Shown here: piece by piece, positions 26,942-35,630 of the stretch
Layout: each line of letters starts with the position of its first letter
How positions within the stretch are numbered: the stretch's first letter is position 1
Assembly (NCBI RefSeq): GCF_014192375.1
Contig: NZ_JACHXV010000013.1
Coordinates: forward strand, 1-53,469
Length of the DNA stretch: 53,469 nucleotides
Direction: 5' to 3'
DNA from: Endobacter medicaginis
GTDB taxonomy: Bacteria; Pseudomonadota; Alphaproteobacteria; Acetobacterales; Acetobacteraceae
Position numbers and translations under genes: made by a program
The notes under the pieces: generated by a model
What the model was told of the DNA's origin: nothing
Databases searched by the model: none
Seen by the model: only the letters and a program-made list of their open reading frames with translations

Positions 26942-26987
26942 GGGGTCCGGGGCCTGAGGCCCCGGCGGGTGCAGGGCGGCGTCCTGC
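26942..26987. repeat. REP-like hairpin pair downstream of poxB
   Basis: CCGGGGCC-TGA-GGCCCCGG (26947-26965) and GCAGGGC-GGC-GTCCTGC (26971-26987, one mismatch) lie immediately beyond the leftward poxB stop. Both the TGGGGTYCGGGGC core and the GCAGGGC hairpin also occur at 3070-3150 beyond ptsI. Placement just after a leftward stop codon in both cases suggests a dispersed repeat used as a transcript end. Confidence 0.5.
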
Positions 26988-26989
26988 GT

Positions 26990-28723
26990 CTATCTCCGGC
27001 GCAGATTGGTCCTGGCCAGGTCGATCACCGAGGAGCCGCGTCCGTCGAGCACCGCGCGGGCCAGATACAGGCTGAAGCCCTTGATCTGTTCGGCCTCGAA
27101 TTTCGGCGGCAGGGCCAGTTCCTGACGGGCCGTGACCACGTCGAGGACCGCGGGTCCGGGATGGGCGAGGAAGGTCGTGAGCGTGGGTTCGAGGTCGGCG
27201 GGCTCGGTGACGCGCCAGCCCTGGATGCCGGCGCCGCGGGCCATCGCCGCGTAATCGGTGTCGGTGAGTGCCACGGCGGTGTCGAGGAAGCCGGCGGCCT
27301 TCATCTCCATCTCGACGAAGCCGAGCGTGTGGTTGTCGAGGATGACGACCTTCACGGGCAGACGGTGCTGCTTGAGCGTGAGCAGGTCGCCCATCAGCAT
27401 GCTGAACCCGCCATCGCCGCAGAAGGCGATGATCTGGCGCTGCGGATAGGCGGCCTGGGCGCCGATGGCCTGGGCCAGCGCGTTGGCCATCGAGCCGTGG
27501 TTGAGCGAGCCGATCAGGCGGCGGCGGCCGTTCATCCGCAGATAGCGCGCCGCCCAGACGGTGGGGGTGCCGACATCGAAGGTGAACACCGCATCGTCGC
27601 TGGCGTGCTCGCTGAGCAGGCGGGCGAGGTGCTGGGGGTGGATCGGGGGCTTGGAGTTGGTGCCGGCGGCGAGTTCGTCGAGGCCCTGACGGGCATCGGC
27701 GTAGTGTTCGAGGCAGAGGTCGAGCCAGGCGCGGTCGGGCTTGGGCGCGACCAGTTCCAGCAGGGCGTCGATGCTGGCGGCGACATCGGCGGTGATGCCG
27801 AGATCGATCGGCGTGCGGCGGCCGAGATGGGCGGGGCGGAGGTCGATCTGCGCGATCCTCGCCTCGGTGGGATAGAACTGCCGGTAGGGAAAATCGGTGC
27901 CCAGCATCAGCAGCAGTTCGGTCTCCTTCATCGCGTGATAGCCCGACGAGAAGCCGATCAGACCGGTCATGCCGACATCGAACGGATTGTCCCATTCGAT
28001 GCCTTCCTTGCCGCCGAGAGCGTGCACGATCGGCGCCTTGAGGCGATCGGCCAGCGCCACGACCCTGTCATGCGCGCCCCAGCAGCCACGCCCGCACAGC
28101 AGGGTGATCCTCGTGCTGGCATCGAGCATCGTGGCCAGGTCGGCGATTTCGGCGGGGTTGGGCGCCGTGACCGGCCGGGCCGGGACGAGGGCGGCGGACA
28201 GCTTCGGCAGGCCGGCGGCGGATTCGAGCGCGACATCGCCGGGCAGCACGATGACCGCGACACCACGTTCGCCGATCGCCGCACGCACCGCGCTCTCGAA
28301 CACGCCCGGAAGCTGCTTCGGGCTGCTGACGAGCTCGCAATAGACGCTGCAGTCTCGGAACAGCCGGGTGGGGTCGGTTTCCTGGAAGTAGGACCGCCCG
28401 ATCTCCGCACTCGGGATCTGTGCTGCGATCGCGACCACCGGCACGCGGGAGCGCATGGCGTCGAACAGGCCGTTGATGAGATGCAGGTTGCCGGGGCCGC
28501 AGGACCCCGCGCAGACCGCCAGCCCACCGGTCAGATGCGCCTCTGCGCCGGCAGCGAAGGCGGCGACCTCCTCGTGGCGGACATGCACCCAGTCGATGGT
28601 GTCGCGCCGGCGGATGCTCTCGGTGATGGCGTTGAGGCTGTCTCCGGCGACGCCATAGATGCGGGCGACCCCGGCGGCTTCGAGCGTATCGACGAGCAGG
28701 TCGGCAATGGTTGCGGACGGCAT
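26990..28723 (-). CDS. poxB: Pyruvate dehydrogenase (quinone), PoxB-type thiamine diphosphate enzyme
   Basis: This peripheral membrane flavoenzyme oxidatively decarboxylates pyruvate to acetate and CO2 and passes electrons to ubiquinone. The 577-residue length matches E. coli PoxB (572). The domains are an N-terminal Pyr domain with IYGVAGDSLNAITESIRR, the activating Glu in HVRHEEVAAFAAGAEA and GSCGPGNLHLINGL, a middle FAD domain, and a C-terminal PP domain with GDGGFSMLMGDLLTLK...ILDN. The tail GRGSSVIDLARTNLRRR resembles the lipid-activated membrane helix. The ATG at 28723 has GAGGA ten bases upstream. It is divergent from the MATE gene. Acetate formation suits an acetic-acid bacterium relative. 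Confidence 0.93.
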   Translation of the reverse strand: MPSATIADLLVDTLEAAGVARIYGVAGDSLNAITESIRRRDTIDWVHVRHEEVAAFAAGAEAHLTGGLAVCAGSCGPGNLHLINGLFDAMRSRVPVVAIAAQIPSAEIGRSYFQETDPTRLFRDCSVYCELVSSPKQLPGVFESAVRAAIGERGVAVIVLPGDVALESAAGLPKLSAALVPARPVTAPNPAEIADLATMLDASTRITLLCGRGCWGAHDRVVALADRLKAPIVHALGGKEGIEWDNPFDVGMTGLIGFSSGYHAMKETELLLMLGTDFPYRQFYPTEARIAQIDLRPAHLGRRTPIDLGITADVAASIDALLELVAPKPDRAWLDLCLEHYADARQGLDELAAGTNSKPPIHPQHLARLLSEHASDDAVFTFDVGTPTVWAARYLRMNGRRRLIGSLNHGSMANALAQAIGAQAAYPQRQIIAFCGDGGFSMLMGDLLTLKQHRLPVKVVILDNHTLGFVEMEMKAAGFLDTAVALTDTDYAAMARGAGIQGWRVTEPADLEPTLTTFLAHPGPAVLDVVTARQELALPPKFEAEQIKGFSLYLARAVLDGRGSSVIDLARTNLRRR

Positions 28724-28876
28724 CGGCTGGTTCCTCGGAGATTGACCACCGGATGCAACGCGGCACGGGGCGCGCGGTCGCACCGGCCGTGACGGGGCGA
28801 CTTGCAGGAGCCCGCATGACATACTTGGCGCATCGCCGCCACGTGGAAGGGCCGCGACGCAGACTGCGAGAGGGCC

Positions 28877-30313
28877 GTGTCCGAAACCATCGAACCGAAG
28901 CCGAGGGCGGCGGGCGCGCACGCCCCCGCCGCCTTCGCCACCCATGGGCCGATCCCCGGCACGCTGCTGCGCTTCGCGCTGCCGATCATGGCCGCGAACC
29001 TGCTGCAATCGGCGGCGGCGACGATCAACACGATCTGGATCGGGCGGCTGCTGGGACGACAGGCGCTGGCGGCGTCGGCGAACGTGGCGTCGCTGCTGTT
29101 CTTCTTGCTCAGCCTCAGCTTCGGCCTGGGGATGGCGGCGAGCATCATGGTCGGCCAGTCGATCGGCGCGGGTGACGGGGCGCGGGTGAAGCGCGTGGTG
29201 GGCACGTCGATGAGCAGTTTCGTCGTCGCCGGCGTGCTGGCGGCGGTGGTCGGCATGCTGGCCGACCGCACGGTGCTGGGATGGATGCACACGCCCGATC
29301 AGGTGATGGGGCTGGCGAGCGCCTATCTCGCACCGATGTTCCTCGCCCTGCCGGCGATGACCGGGCTGACGGCGCTGATGATGCTGCTGCGCGGTGCGGG
29401 CGATGCGCGCACGCCGTTCTGGTTCATGTTCGTGCTGGCGGTGCTCGATGCGGGGCTCAATCCGGTGCTGATCCATCTCGCCGGGCGGCTGGGCTGGCCG
29501 GGGATCGCCGGCTCGGCCTGGGCGACGCTGGTGGCGAACGCGGCAGCGCTGACGGGTCTGGTGGCGTGGCTCTACTGGCGGCGCAGCCCGTTGCGCCTGC
29601 GGGGCGGCGAGCTGCGGCTGCTGGTTCCCGATCCGCATCTGCTGCGCGTGCTGGTGGCCAAGGGGCTGCCGATGGGGTTGCAGATGATCGTGATGGCGGC
29701 GTCGATGATCGTGCTGGTGTCGTTCGTCGACCGCTACGGCAGCGCGATGGTGGCCGCCTACGGGGCGTGTTTCCAGCTCTGGAACTATGTGCAGATGCCG
29801 GCCTTCGCGGTCGGCATGGCGGTCTCGGCGATGGCCGCGCAGAACATCGGCGCGGGACGGTGGGACCGGGTCGGCCGCATCACCCGCGTCGGGCTGGCGG
29901 CCAATGTGGCGCTGACCGCCTGCCTGGTCGGCGCGGTGACGCTGGCCGACCGGGCGGCGTTCTCGGTGTTCCTGGGCCATGACGACGCGGCGATCGCCGA
30001 TGCGATCCATATCCACAAGCTGGTGTCGTGGTCATTCATCATCTTCGGCGCCGCTCTGGTGCTGGGGTCGACGGTGCGCGCGGCCGGCGCGGTGATGGCG
30101 CCGCTGGCGATCCTGTTCGTCACGCTGTGGGTGTTCCGGATTCCGGCGGCCTGGTACGGCATGCAGGTCTACGGGTCGGATGCGATCTTCTGGAGCTTTC
30201 CCCTCGGCTCGACGGCGTCGCTGCTGATGAGTGCGGCCTATTACCGCTGGGGGCACTGGCGGCGGGCGATGATGCTGGACGGGAGCGGCAATCGCAGCGA
30301 TGTGATTAGGTAG
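28877..30313 (+). CDS. MATE family multidrug/sodium antiporter
   Basis: This 478-residue, twelve-helix efflux protein of the MATE family starts at a GTG (28877). Typical segments are PGTLLRFALPIMAANLLQSA, TINTIWIGRLLGRQALAASA, GLGMAASIMVGQSIGAGD, the mid-protein LPAMTGLTALMMLLRGAGDARTP and the second-half repeat KGLPMGLQMIVMAASMIV with AVSAMAAQNIGAG. It probably exports cationic compounds with proton or sodium gradients; substrates are unknown. 153 bases separate it from the divergent poxB, and 62 bases from malic enzyme downstream. Confidence 0.9.
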   Translation: MSETIEPKPRAAGAHAPAAFATHGPIPGTLLRFALPIMAANLLQSAAATINTIWIGRLLGRQALAASANVASLLFFLLSLSFGLGMAASIMVGQSIGAGDGARVKRVVGTSMSSFVVAGVLAAVVGMLADRTVLGWMHTPDQVMGLASAYLAPMFLALPAMTGLTALMMLLRGAGDARTPFWFMFVLAVLDAGLNPVLIHLAGRLGWPGIAGSAWATLVANAAALTGLVAWLYWRRSPLRLRGGELRLLVPDPHLLRVLVAKGLPMGLQMIVMAASMIVLVSFVDRYGSAMVAAYGACFQLWNYVQMPAFAVGMAVSAMAAQNIGAGRWDRVGRITRVGLAANVALTACLVGAVTLADRAAFSVFLGHDDAAIADAIHIHKLVSWSFIIFGAALVLGSTVRAAGAVMAPLAILFVTLWVFRIPAAWYGMQVYGSDAIFWSFPLGSTASLLMSAAYYRWGHWRRAMMLDGSGNRSDVIR

Positions 30314-30375
30314 GTTTCTTAACTTTTAGCCCGCCCGGACGTATCTGTCACACCGTCACAGACAGGAGACAGAGC

Positions 30376-31992
30376 ATGTCGGAGACCGGATACAGATTGC
30401 TGCGCGACCCGCGGCGCAACCGCGGCACCGCGTTCGGTGCCGACCAGCGCCGCAGCCTCGGCATCGAGGGTCTGCTGCCGCCGCATTCCACCACCTTGTC
30501 CAGCCAGGTGGCGCGCATTCACGGCGAGCTGTCGAACCTGCATGAGGATATCAACAAATATCTGCTGCTGTCGGATCTGCAGGCGCGCAACGAGACGCTG
30601 TACTATGCGACCATCATGTCCGATCCGGCGCATTTCATGCCGCTGGTCTACACGCCGACGGTCGGCGAGGCGTGCCAGAAGTTCGACCACATCTTCCGCG
30701 CCGCGCGTGGCCTGTATCTGCCCTATTCGGCGAAGGGGCGGCTGCGCGAGCTGATCGGCAACTGGCCGGTCGATGATGTGCGCTTCATCGTGGTCACCGA
30801 TGGCGAGCGCATCCTGGGCCTGGGCGATCTCGGCGTGAACGGCATGGGCATCCCGATCGGCAAGCTTGCGCTCTATACCGCCTGCGCCGGCGTGCCGCCG
30901 GAACTGTGCCTGCCGATCACGCTCGATGTCGGCACCAACAACCCGACCTATCTCGACGACCCGCTCTATCTCGGCGAGCGTCACGAGCGGGTGCGCGGCG
31001 AGGATTATCACGACTTCATCGAGGAATTCGTCACTGCCACGCTCGAGCGCTTTCCGCTGGCCTGCATGCAGTGGGAGGATTTCGCCAATTTCAACGCGGT
31101 GCCGATCCTGGCGAAGTATCGTGACCGGATCTGCACCTATAACGACGACATCCAGGGCACCGCGGCGGTGGCCCTCGCCGGCATCTATGCCGCCCTGCAC
31201 ATCACCGGTGGCAAGCTGCCGGAGCAGAAGGTGCTGTTCCTCGGCGCCGGCTCCGCCTCGACCGGCATCGCCGGGCTGATCGCGCAGGCGATGACCAAAG
31301 AGGGGCTGTCGATCGAGGAGGCACGGGTGCGCAACATCCTGTTCGACGTCAACGGGCTGCTGACGAAGGATCGTGAGGATCTCGCGGATTTCCAGAAACC
31401 GTTCGCGGTCGATCATGCGCCGGTCGAGACGTTCGTCGATGCGATCCGCGCGTTCCGGCCGACGGCGATCGTCGGTGTGTCGACGGTGCCGAAGCTGTTC
31501 AGCCAGCAGGTCATCGAGGCGATGAGCGAGATCAACGAGCGGCCGATCATCTTTCCCTACTCGAACCCGACCTCGCGGTCGGAGTGCACGGCCGAGGAGG
31601 CCTATCGCTGGTCGAAGGGACAGGCGGTGTTCGCCTCCGGCAGCCCCTTCGATCCGGTGGAGTACGAGGGCCGCACCTTCGTGCCCGGGCAAGGCAACAA
31701 CGTCTACATCTTCCCGGCGATGGGCATGGCGATCTATGCGACGCAGGCGAAACGGGTGACCGACGACATGTTCATCACCGCCGCCCGTGCGATCGCCGAG
31801 CAGGTCGACGCGGCGAGTCTCGAAAAGGGACTGATCTACCCGCCGCAGTCGGACATCCTCGAAGCCTCCACCGTGGCGGCGATCAAGGTCGCGGAAGACA
31901 TCTTCGATCAGGGGCTGGCGCGGCTGCCGAAGCCGGACGATGTCGCGAGGCACATCCGCGACAGCGCGTATCGCCCGGCCTATCGGGACTGA
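30376..31992 (+). CDS. maeA: NAD-dependent malic enzyme
   Basis: The enzyme oxidatively decarboxylates L-malate to pyruvate in the cytoplasm. At 538 residues it is of the large eukaryote/E. coli MaeA type and lacks the phosphotransacetylase-like tail of the alphaproteobacterial MaeB form. The catalytic tyrosine lies in FMPLVYTPTVGEACQKF, the catalytic lysine in NAVPILAKYRDR, the metal ligands in CTYNDDIQGTAAVAL, and the dinucleotide fold in VLFLGAGSASTGIAG. GGAGAC precedes the ATG by ten bases. Producing pyruvate next to poxB, which oxidises it, may be a metabolic pairing. Confidence 0.94.
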   Translation: MSETGYRLLRDPRRNRGTAFGADQRRSLGIEGLLPPHSTTLSSQVARIHGELSNLHEDINKYLLLSDLQARNETLYYATIMSDPAHFMPLVYTPTVGEACQKFDHIFRAARGLYLPYSAKGRLRELIGNWPVDDVRFIVVTDGERILGLGDLGVNGMGIPIGKLALYTACAGVPPELCLPITLDVGTNNPTYLDDPLYLGERHERVRGEDYHDFIEEFVTATLERFPLACMQWEDFANFNAVPILAKYRDRICTYNDDIQGTAAVALAGIYAALHITGGKLPEQKVLFLGAGSASTGIAGLIAQAMTKEGLSIEEARVRNILFDVNGLLTKDREDLADFQKPFAVDHAPVETFVDAIRAFRPTAIVGVSTVPKLFSQQVIEAMSEINERPIIFPYSNPTSRSECTAEEAYRWSKGQAVFASGSPFDPVEYEGRTFVPGQGNNVYIFPAMGMAIYATQAKRVTDDMFITAARAIAEQVDAASLEKGLIYPPQSDILEASTVAAIKVAEDIFDQGLARLPKPDDVARHIRDSAYRPAYRD

Positions 31993-32101
31993 GGTGGCAA
32001 CGTTACGTTTTGTGACCTGTGCTGTTCGGCCCCTGTTGCGCATAGTCGCGCTCGGAGCCGAACCGTCACGAAAAAAGCGGTCGGCCGGGAGATCGCGCTG
32101 C

Positions 32102-32926
32102 ATGGCCGACTACGTCAAACCTTCCGTCATCATCCAGAACATGATCGATGCCGCGGTGCTCAAGGCGGCGCTGCCGGCGCGCGACGTGCTGATCCGCGGC
32201 GCGCTGGCCGGGGCCTATCTGGCGTTCGTGACCACGATGGCGTTCCTGATCGGCGCACAGACCGGGCAGTTCTTCTATGGCGCGGTGCTGTTCCCGGCCG
32301 GGTTCGCGCTGATCGTGCTACTGGGGATGGAACTGCTGACCGGCAATTTCGGCATGATGCCGCTGGCGGCATTCGATCGCCGCATCACCTGGCGGGCGGT
32401 GTGGCGGAACTGGGTGCTGGTGTTCATCGGCAATCTCGCCGGCAGCCTGGTCTATGCCGCGCTGTTCTGGATCGCGATCACCGATTGCGGTCATGTCGCG
32501 GGCGGTCCGCTGGCTGATGCGCTGCGCGGGCTCGCGGTCAAGAAGACCACGGCCTACGCGGCGTTCGGCGGGGCCGGACTGCTGACGGTGTTCGTCAAGG
32601 CGATCCTGTGCAACTGGATGGTCAGCCTCGGCTCGGTGGTGGGACTGGCCTCGACCTCGACGATCGGCAAGGTGGTCGGCTGCTGGCTGCCGATCATGAT
32701 CTTCGTGACCCAAGGCTACGAGCACAGCGTGGTCAACATGTTCGCCATCCCGGCCGGGATGATGCTCGGTGCGCCGGTGAGCTTCGCCGACTGGTGGCTG
32801 TGGAACGAGATCCCGGTGACGCTCGGCAATCTGGTGGGCGCGCTGGTGTTCACCGGCGGCGCGCTCTACGTCACCTATCGCTCGGCACCGATCTCCAACC
32901 AGGACCCGGCCTCGCGGCCGGTGTGA
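32102..32926 (+). CDS. Formate/nitrite transporter family channel
   Basis: This 274-residue pentameric-type FNT membrane channel (relatives FocA, NirC, YfdC) has six predicted helices. Typical sequences are VLIRGALAGAYLAFVTTMAF, FPAGFALIVLLGMELLTGNFGMMP, FGGAGLLTVFVKAILCNWMVSLG and FVTQGYEHSVVNMFAIPAGMMLG, ending with LGNLVGALVFTGGALYV. The central lysine and histidine (KAILCNW, GYEHSVVNM) are present. GGGAGA precedes the ATG at 32102. It may import or export formate, nitrite, lactate or acetate. It is the last gene of the clear host backbone before the island boundary. Confidence 0.9.
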   Translation: MADYVKPSVIIQNMIDAAVLKAALPARDVLIRGALAGAYLAFVTTMAFLIGAQTGQFFYGAVLFPAGFALIVLLGMELLTGNFGMMPLAAFDRRITWRAVWRNWVLVFIGNLAGSLVYAALFWIAITDCGHVAGGPLADALRGLAVKKTTAYAAFGGAGLLTVFVKAILCNWMVSLGSVVGLASTSTIGKVVGCWLPIMIFVTQGYEHSVVNMFAIPAGMMLGAPVSFADWWLWNEIPVTLGNLVGALVFTGGALYVTYRSAPISNQDPASRPV

Positions 32927-32947
32927 CGCCGGCCGGAGTGGTGCGGC

Positions 32948-32959
32948 TCACTCCCACTC
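32948..32959 (-). other. Putative guaA-type attachment site, island boundary
   Basis: On the minus strand this reads GAG TGG GAG TGA, encoding E-W-E-stop, the near-invariant C-terminus of GMP synthase GuaA. Upstream on that strand, where guaA should continue, the sequence (ATG ACA, and further TTGATC...CCTTAAATC) does not encode GuaA. The 3' end of guaA is an established integration hotspot for tyrosine-recombinase genomic islands, which leave this terminal sequence at their far end. An overlapping inverted repeat GGAGTG/CACTCC (32935-32940, 32949-32954) is also seen. Everything to the right has foreign, defence-type content. An integrase is not visible in the window. Confidence 0.55.
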
Positions 32960-33178
32960 TGTCATCAACGGGCCTCATAAGTCCCTATGATTTAAGGGAT
33001 TTTTCTGATCAACACAAGCCATACCGTCGCCATCTACCGTCAAAATCACGCGCTTAATGCTGGTGCGGGTGATGGAGCTCTTTTGCGAGGCGTCGATTCT
33101 TTCGGGCTCATAGTCAATCGATTTGCATCTTAGCGCAGCGTAGGTTGCCTGAGACAACTTGGTTCAACCATCAAACGG
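32960..33178. other. Gene-free spacer between the putative att site and hipA
   Basis: This 219-base stretch is A/T-richer than the backbone, with short partly repeated words (AAGTCCCTATGATTTAAGGGA at 32979-32999 is an imperfect inverted repeat). A 60-codon minus-strand frame (32975-33157) has no recognisable similarity and no good start signal; I do not call it a gene. The inverted and repeated words beside the E-W-E-stop could be recombinase arm sites. Confidence 0.4.
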
Positions 33179-34483
33179 CTACACCGCGATTTCTCGACGC
33201 ATGCCTCGATGCAATTTGGCTGCCGTAGACTCCGGGACACCGGCTTGATCCGCATAGCGCATCCAGTCTTCGACACGCTGATGGATGTCGGCCACGATGT
33301 CTCGCGCCTTCTTCGGCTTCATGCCGCAGAAGGCACCGAACGCAACCAGATCATCTATTTCGAAATGATCGCGTTTGCCGTTGAGGCTCATCTGATGCTG
33401 GTGCGTCCAACTGCCTCCCGGGTTGTAGGCATAACTCACATCGAATGCTGGCGAGAGTCGCCACTCGCCGCGGCGGTTCATCAGGAACGCAATGTTCTTG
33501 ACGTGGTCGTCCTGGTTGCGGATCAGTACGTTCAACACCGCCCGCCGGAACTGCTGTTCGATGTCCAAGGCAGGTAGACCGAGGCGGCGGATCGTCTCCA
33601 CCGCTTGCTCATAGGAATAGGCGCCCGCCGCGTTGAAGTCGAAATGACGCATGGCTGCCAGGGATTGCATATGCAGCTTACGGCCTGCCGCATCACGGTC
33701 GAACCTGCGCGTCATGAAATGCGCGCGTCCACCTTCGCGATGGATCCGGCTCTGGCTCATGTCGATGCCGGCATCGACCGCCAACAGATAGAAGGCGTAT
33801 TCGATCAGTCCGAAGCCTTGCGGGTCAGCCAATTCCTTGTCGCGATTGTCGGCGATACCATCGAACTTCATCAGCCAGTAGGTGAAGCCCTCACCTGCCT
33901 TGACCTGGCCCGAGCGAAATTCCCCGGTCTTTTCGTTCCAGGCCAGCACCGCCTTGGCACGTGCCCCGCCCGCCGAAGTCCCCACCCGCAGGATATCTTC
34001 CAGCGCCTCCCGGTCGTCCTCGCCATGCAACGCGCCGGCAAGCCGTTCGCGATGGCTGAGCACGTCATTGGCCAGCCGGGTGAGCGCATCGATCTCGACC
34101 TTGCGTGACCGTCGCGCCCCCGACCCCAGAGACGGATGGAACTCCAACGCCCCCATGCCTCGGGTGCCGATGTAGCACAACCGTTCCACCGGGTTGAAGC
34201 TGCTGGCTGCCCTGCCCTGCGTCACCAGCCACGCATCGATCAGGGCATTGCCGAACTTGTCCGGCAATGAGTCGGCCAACAAACCGGGCAAGCCTTTGAA
34301 CGCCTCTCTCGGCAAGCCGGGGAATTCGTAAGGGTCGGGCCCCAGCGGCATCGTCAACGGCGCCAGTTCGATCCGGCTTTGCGCAAAGTCGGGCATGTAC
34401 TGGAACACCGCCAGTTGGCGATCTTCCAACCAGCTCACTGCGCCAATCTCCTTGCCCCACAGGCGGACGGTGGCATTGGTCAC
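33179..34483 (-). CDS. hipA: HipA-family serine/threonine kinase toxin
   Basis: HipA toxins phosphorylate glutamyl-tRNA synthetase or other targets and cause growth arrest. The 434-residue protein has the N-terminal HipA domain (LWGKEIGAVSWLEDRQLAVF) and the autophosphorylated P-loop-like serine region (GTSAGGARAKAVLAW). KFDG follows, then the catalytic loop RNQDDHVKNIAFLM and the metal-binding LSPAFDVSYAY. All kinase residues that can be checked by eye are present, so it should be active. Its ATG at 34483 overlaps the hipB stop by four bases, giving the conventional antitoxin-first order. The base composition is visibly less GC-rich than the backbone genes. Confidence 0.92.
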   Translation of the reverse strand: MTNATVRLWGKEIGAVSWLEDRQLAVFQYMPDFAQSRIELAPLTMPLGPDPYEFPGLPREAFKGLPGLLADSLPDKFGNALIDAWLVTQGRAASSFNPVERLCYIGTRGMGALEFHPSLGSGARRSRKVEIDALTRLANDVLSHRERLAGALHGEDDREALEDILRVGTSAGGARAKAVLAWNEKTGEFRSGQVKAGEGFTYWLMKFDGIADNRDKELADPQGFGLIEYAFYLLAVDAGIDMSQSRIHREGGRAHFMTRRFDRDAAGRKLHMQSLAAMRHFDFNAAGAYSYEQAVETIRRLGLPALDIEQQFRRAVLNVLIRNQDDHVKNIAFLMNRRGEWRLSPAFDVSYAYNPGGSWTHQHQMSLNGKRDHFEIDDLVAFGAFCGMKPKKARDIVADIHQRVEDWMRYADQAGVPESTAAKLHRGMRREIAV

Positions 34484-34842
34484 GCGTCGTCCTCCTCACC
34501 CCATGCCCAGTCGGTGGCCTTAGCCGTCGTTGTGCTCTGCTCACGTGCACGGCGGCGTTCGCGATCGCCATGGCGAACACGTTCGACCGGCCGGACTTCC
34601 GGGTCTGGCAGGCATTCAAGCAATCGCCCTTCCAGCCCCAGTACGCTCAACACCCGCAGCAACGTCTCCAGCGAGGTGTTCTCACCCGCTTCCAGACGTT
34701 TGACGCTGCTGATGGAAGCCCCCGATTCGCGCGCCACATGCGCCTGGGTCAGGTTCCTGCTCAGGCGCAACTTGGCAACCCGCAGCCCCAAGGAATGCAG
34801 ACTGGCTGCCAATGTAGAAGGCGAATTCTCGTAAGACTCCAT
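34480..34842 (-). CDS. hipB: HipB-like antitoxin, XRE-family DNA-binding protein
   Basis: HipB neutralises HipA and represses the operon. The helix-turn-helix is GLRVAKLRLSRNLTQAHVARESGASISSVKRLEAGE followed by TSLETLLRVLSVLGLEGRL; the rest is a charged C-terminal tail that may bind HipA. The chosen start is the ATG at 34842 (MESYENSPS); an ATG at 34854 and a TTG at 34875 are also in frame and none has a clear ribosome-binding site. A perfect palindrome (TCCATATATGGA, 34838-34849) overlaps this start, so a bound repressor would block translation-start DNA as well as the promoter. Confidence 0.88.
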   Translation of the reverse strand: MESYENSPSTLAASLHSLGLRVAKLRLSRNLTQAHVARESGASISSVKRLEAGENTSLETLLRVLSVLGLEGRLLECLPDPEVRPVERVRHGDRERRRAREQSTTTAKATDWAWGEEDDA

Positions 34843-34970
34843 ATATGGAACCATATCACGTTTTATCGCCAACAATAGCTCTTATAAGAACCTTTTTTTC
34901 AAACATGTTAATTGGTCTCATATAAGAGCCATAAAACGCCATGATTCAACTTCATAGCCCATATATGAGC
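34838..34970 (-). promoter_or_regulatory. Four regularly spaced palindromic operator candidates upstream of hipBA
   Basis: Related A/T-rich palindromes are centred at about 34843.5 (TCCATATATGGA), 34884.5 (TCTTATAAGA, in GCTCTTATAAGAAC), 34922.5 (CTCATATAAGAG) and 34963.5 (GCCCATATATGAGC). The common pattern is GCTCWTATAWGAGC. Centres are 41, 38 and 41 bases apart, close to four helical turns, so dimers bound to all sites would lie on one face of the DNA. HipB proteins are known to bend DNA through several operators, which fits. The leftward hipBA promoter should lie in the same A/T-rich block. Confidence 0.7.
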
Positions 34971-35099
34971 TTCAAATCCACTCCAGCAAGTGTGCCTCTC
35001 GCGGCGTCAGACAACAGCCATACCGGCTGATCGACGATTAGCGCCGACGCCCGCGGGAACAGCCCTTCCCCGGCTCCACCGGGCAGTGACGCCCGGCTT

Positions 35100-35590
35100 T
35101 CATGCCCACAGCGTCCGGCGGTGCACGGACAACGATCCAGCCAACTTCGCCACGTTGCGCCAGACCTGCTTTGGCGGCTGGTGTGTATGCGAGGCAGCCT
35201 CCTCCACGGCCATCACGACGACAGGCACGGGCGCCTTATCCAGCAAATGCGTCAGTGCGGAGCAAATGAAGCAGGCACTTCACCACTCGCCAGGGCTTGC
35301 TCCAGCGTCTCGGGCGCCAGTTCCTGCGCATAGCTGACACTGGCCGTCTTGGCGGCCATCCAGAGCCCGCGCTTCTTGCGCCGCGCCTGCGTATCCAGCT
35401 TCGGACTGTCCAGGCCCAGCACCGTCATGACCTGACCCACCCGGTTGACACCCAGATCGCTCAAGGTGCCGTTCTCCAGGCCGACCAGCGTCTGACGAGA
35501 CTGGCCGCTCAGGTGCGCCAACTGCGCTTGGGACAAGCCCAGTTCAGAGCGCCGGACCCGCACGGAATGGCCGATATCGATGAGGTTCAT
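35100..35590 (-). pseudogene. XRE-family regulator with a frameshift near its C-terminus
   Basis: From the ATG at 35590 the protein starts MNLIDIGHSVRVRRSELGLS, with a helix-turn-helix QAQLAHLSGQSRQTLVGLENG similar to HipB-type antitoxins. The frame stops at 35252-35254 just after PASFAPH. The next frame, overlapping that point, continues LTHLLDKAPVPVVVMAVEEA and then PPKQVWRNVAKLAGSLSVHR to a stop at 35100-35102. The continuity of sense suggests one ancestral gene of about 163 codons that lost one base near 35255. No partner toxin follows. It is divergent from the helicase/Wadjet operon and might once have regulated it. A sequencing error is the alternative. Confidence 0.65.
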
Positions 35591-35612
35591 GGCAGGCAGC
35601 AAGCAAATGAAA

Positions 35613-35630
35613 TGTCTTAAATTTTAGACA
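35613..35630. promoter_or_regulatory. Palindromic operator candidate between the XRE gene and the defence operon
   Basis: TGTCTTAAATTTTAGACA is an 18-base near-perfect palindrome (two symmetric mismatches) 23 bases upstream of the XRE gene start. It is probably the regulator's own binding site. The rightward operon begins 169 bases further on. A TAATAT at 35735-35740 is a possible -10 for that operon, without a good -35. Confidence 0.5.

Noticed and set aside
32975-33157. 60-codon minus-strand open frame beside the att-like site
   Set aside because: No recognisable similarity, no ribosome-binding site, and overlaps the putative recombination region.
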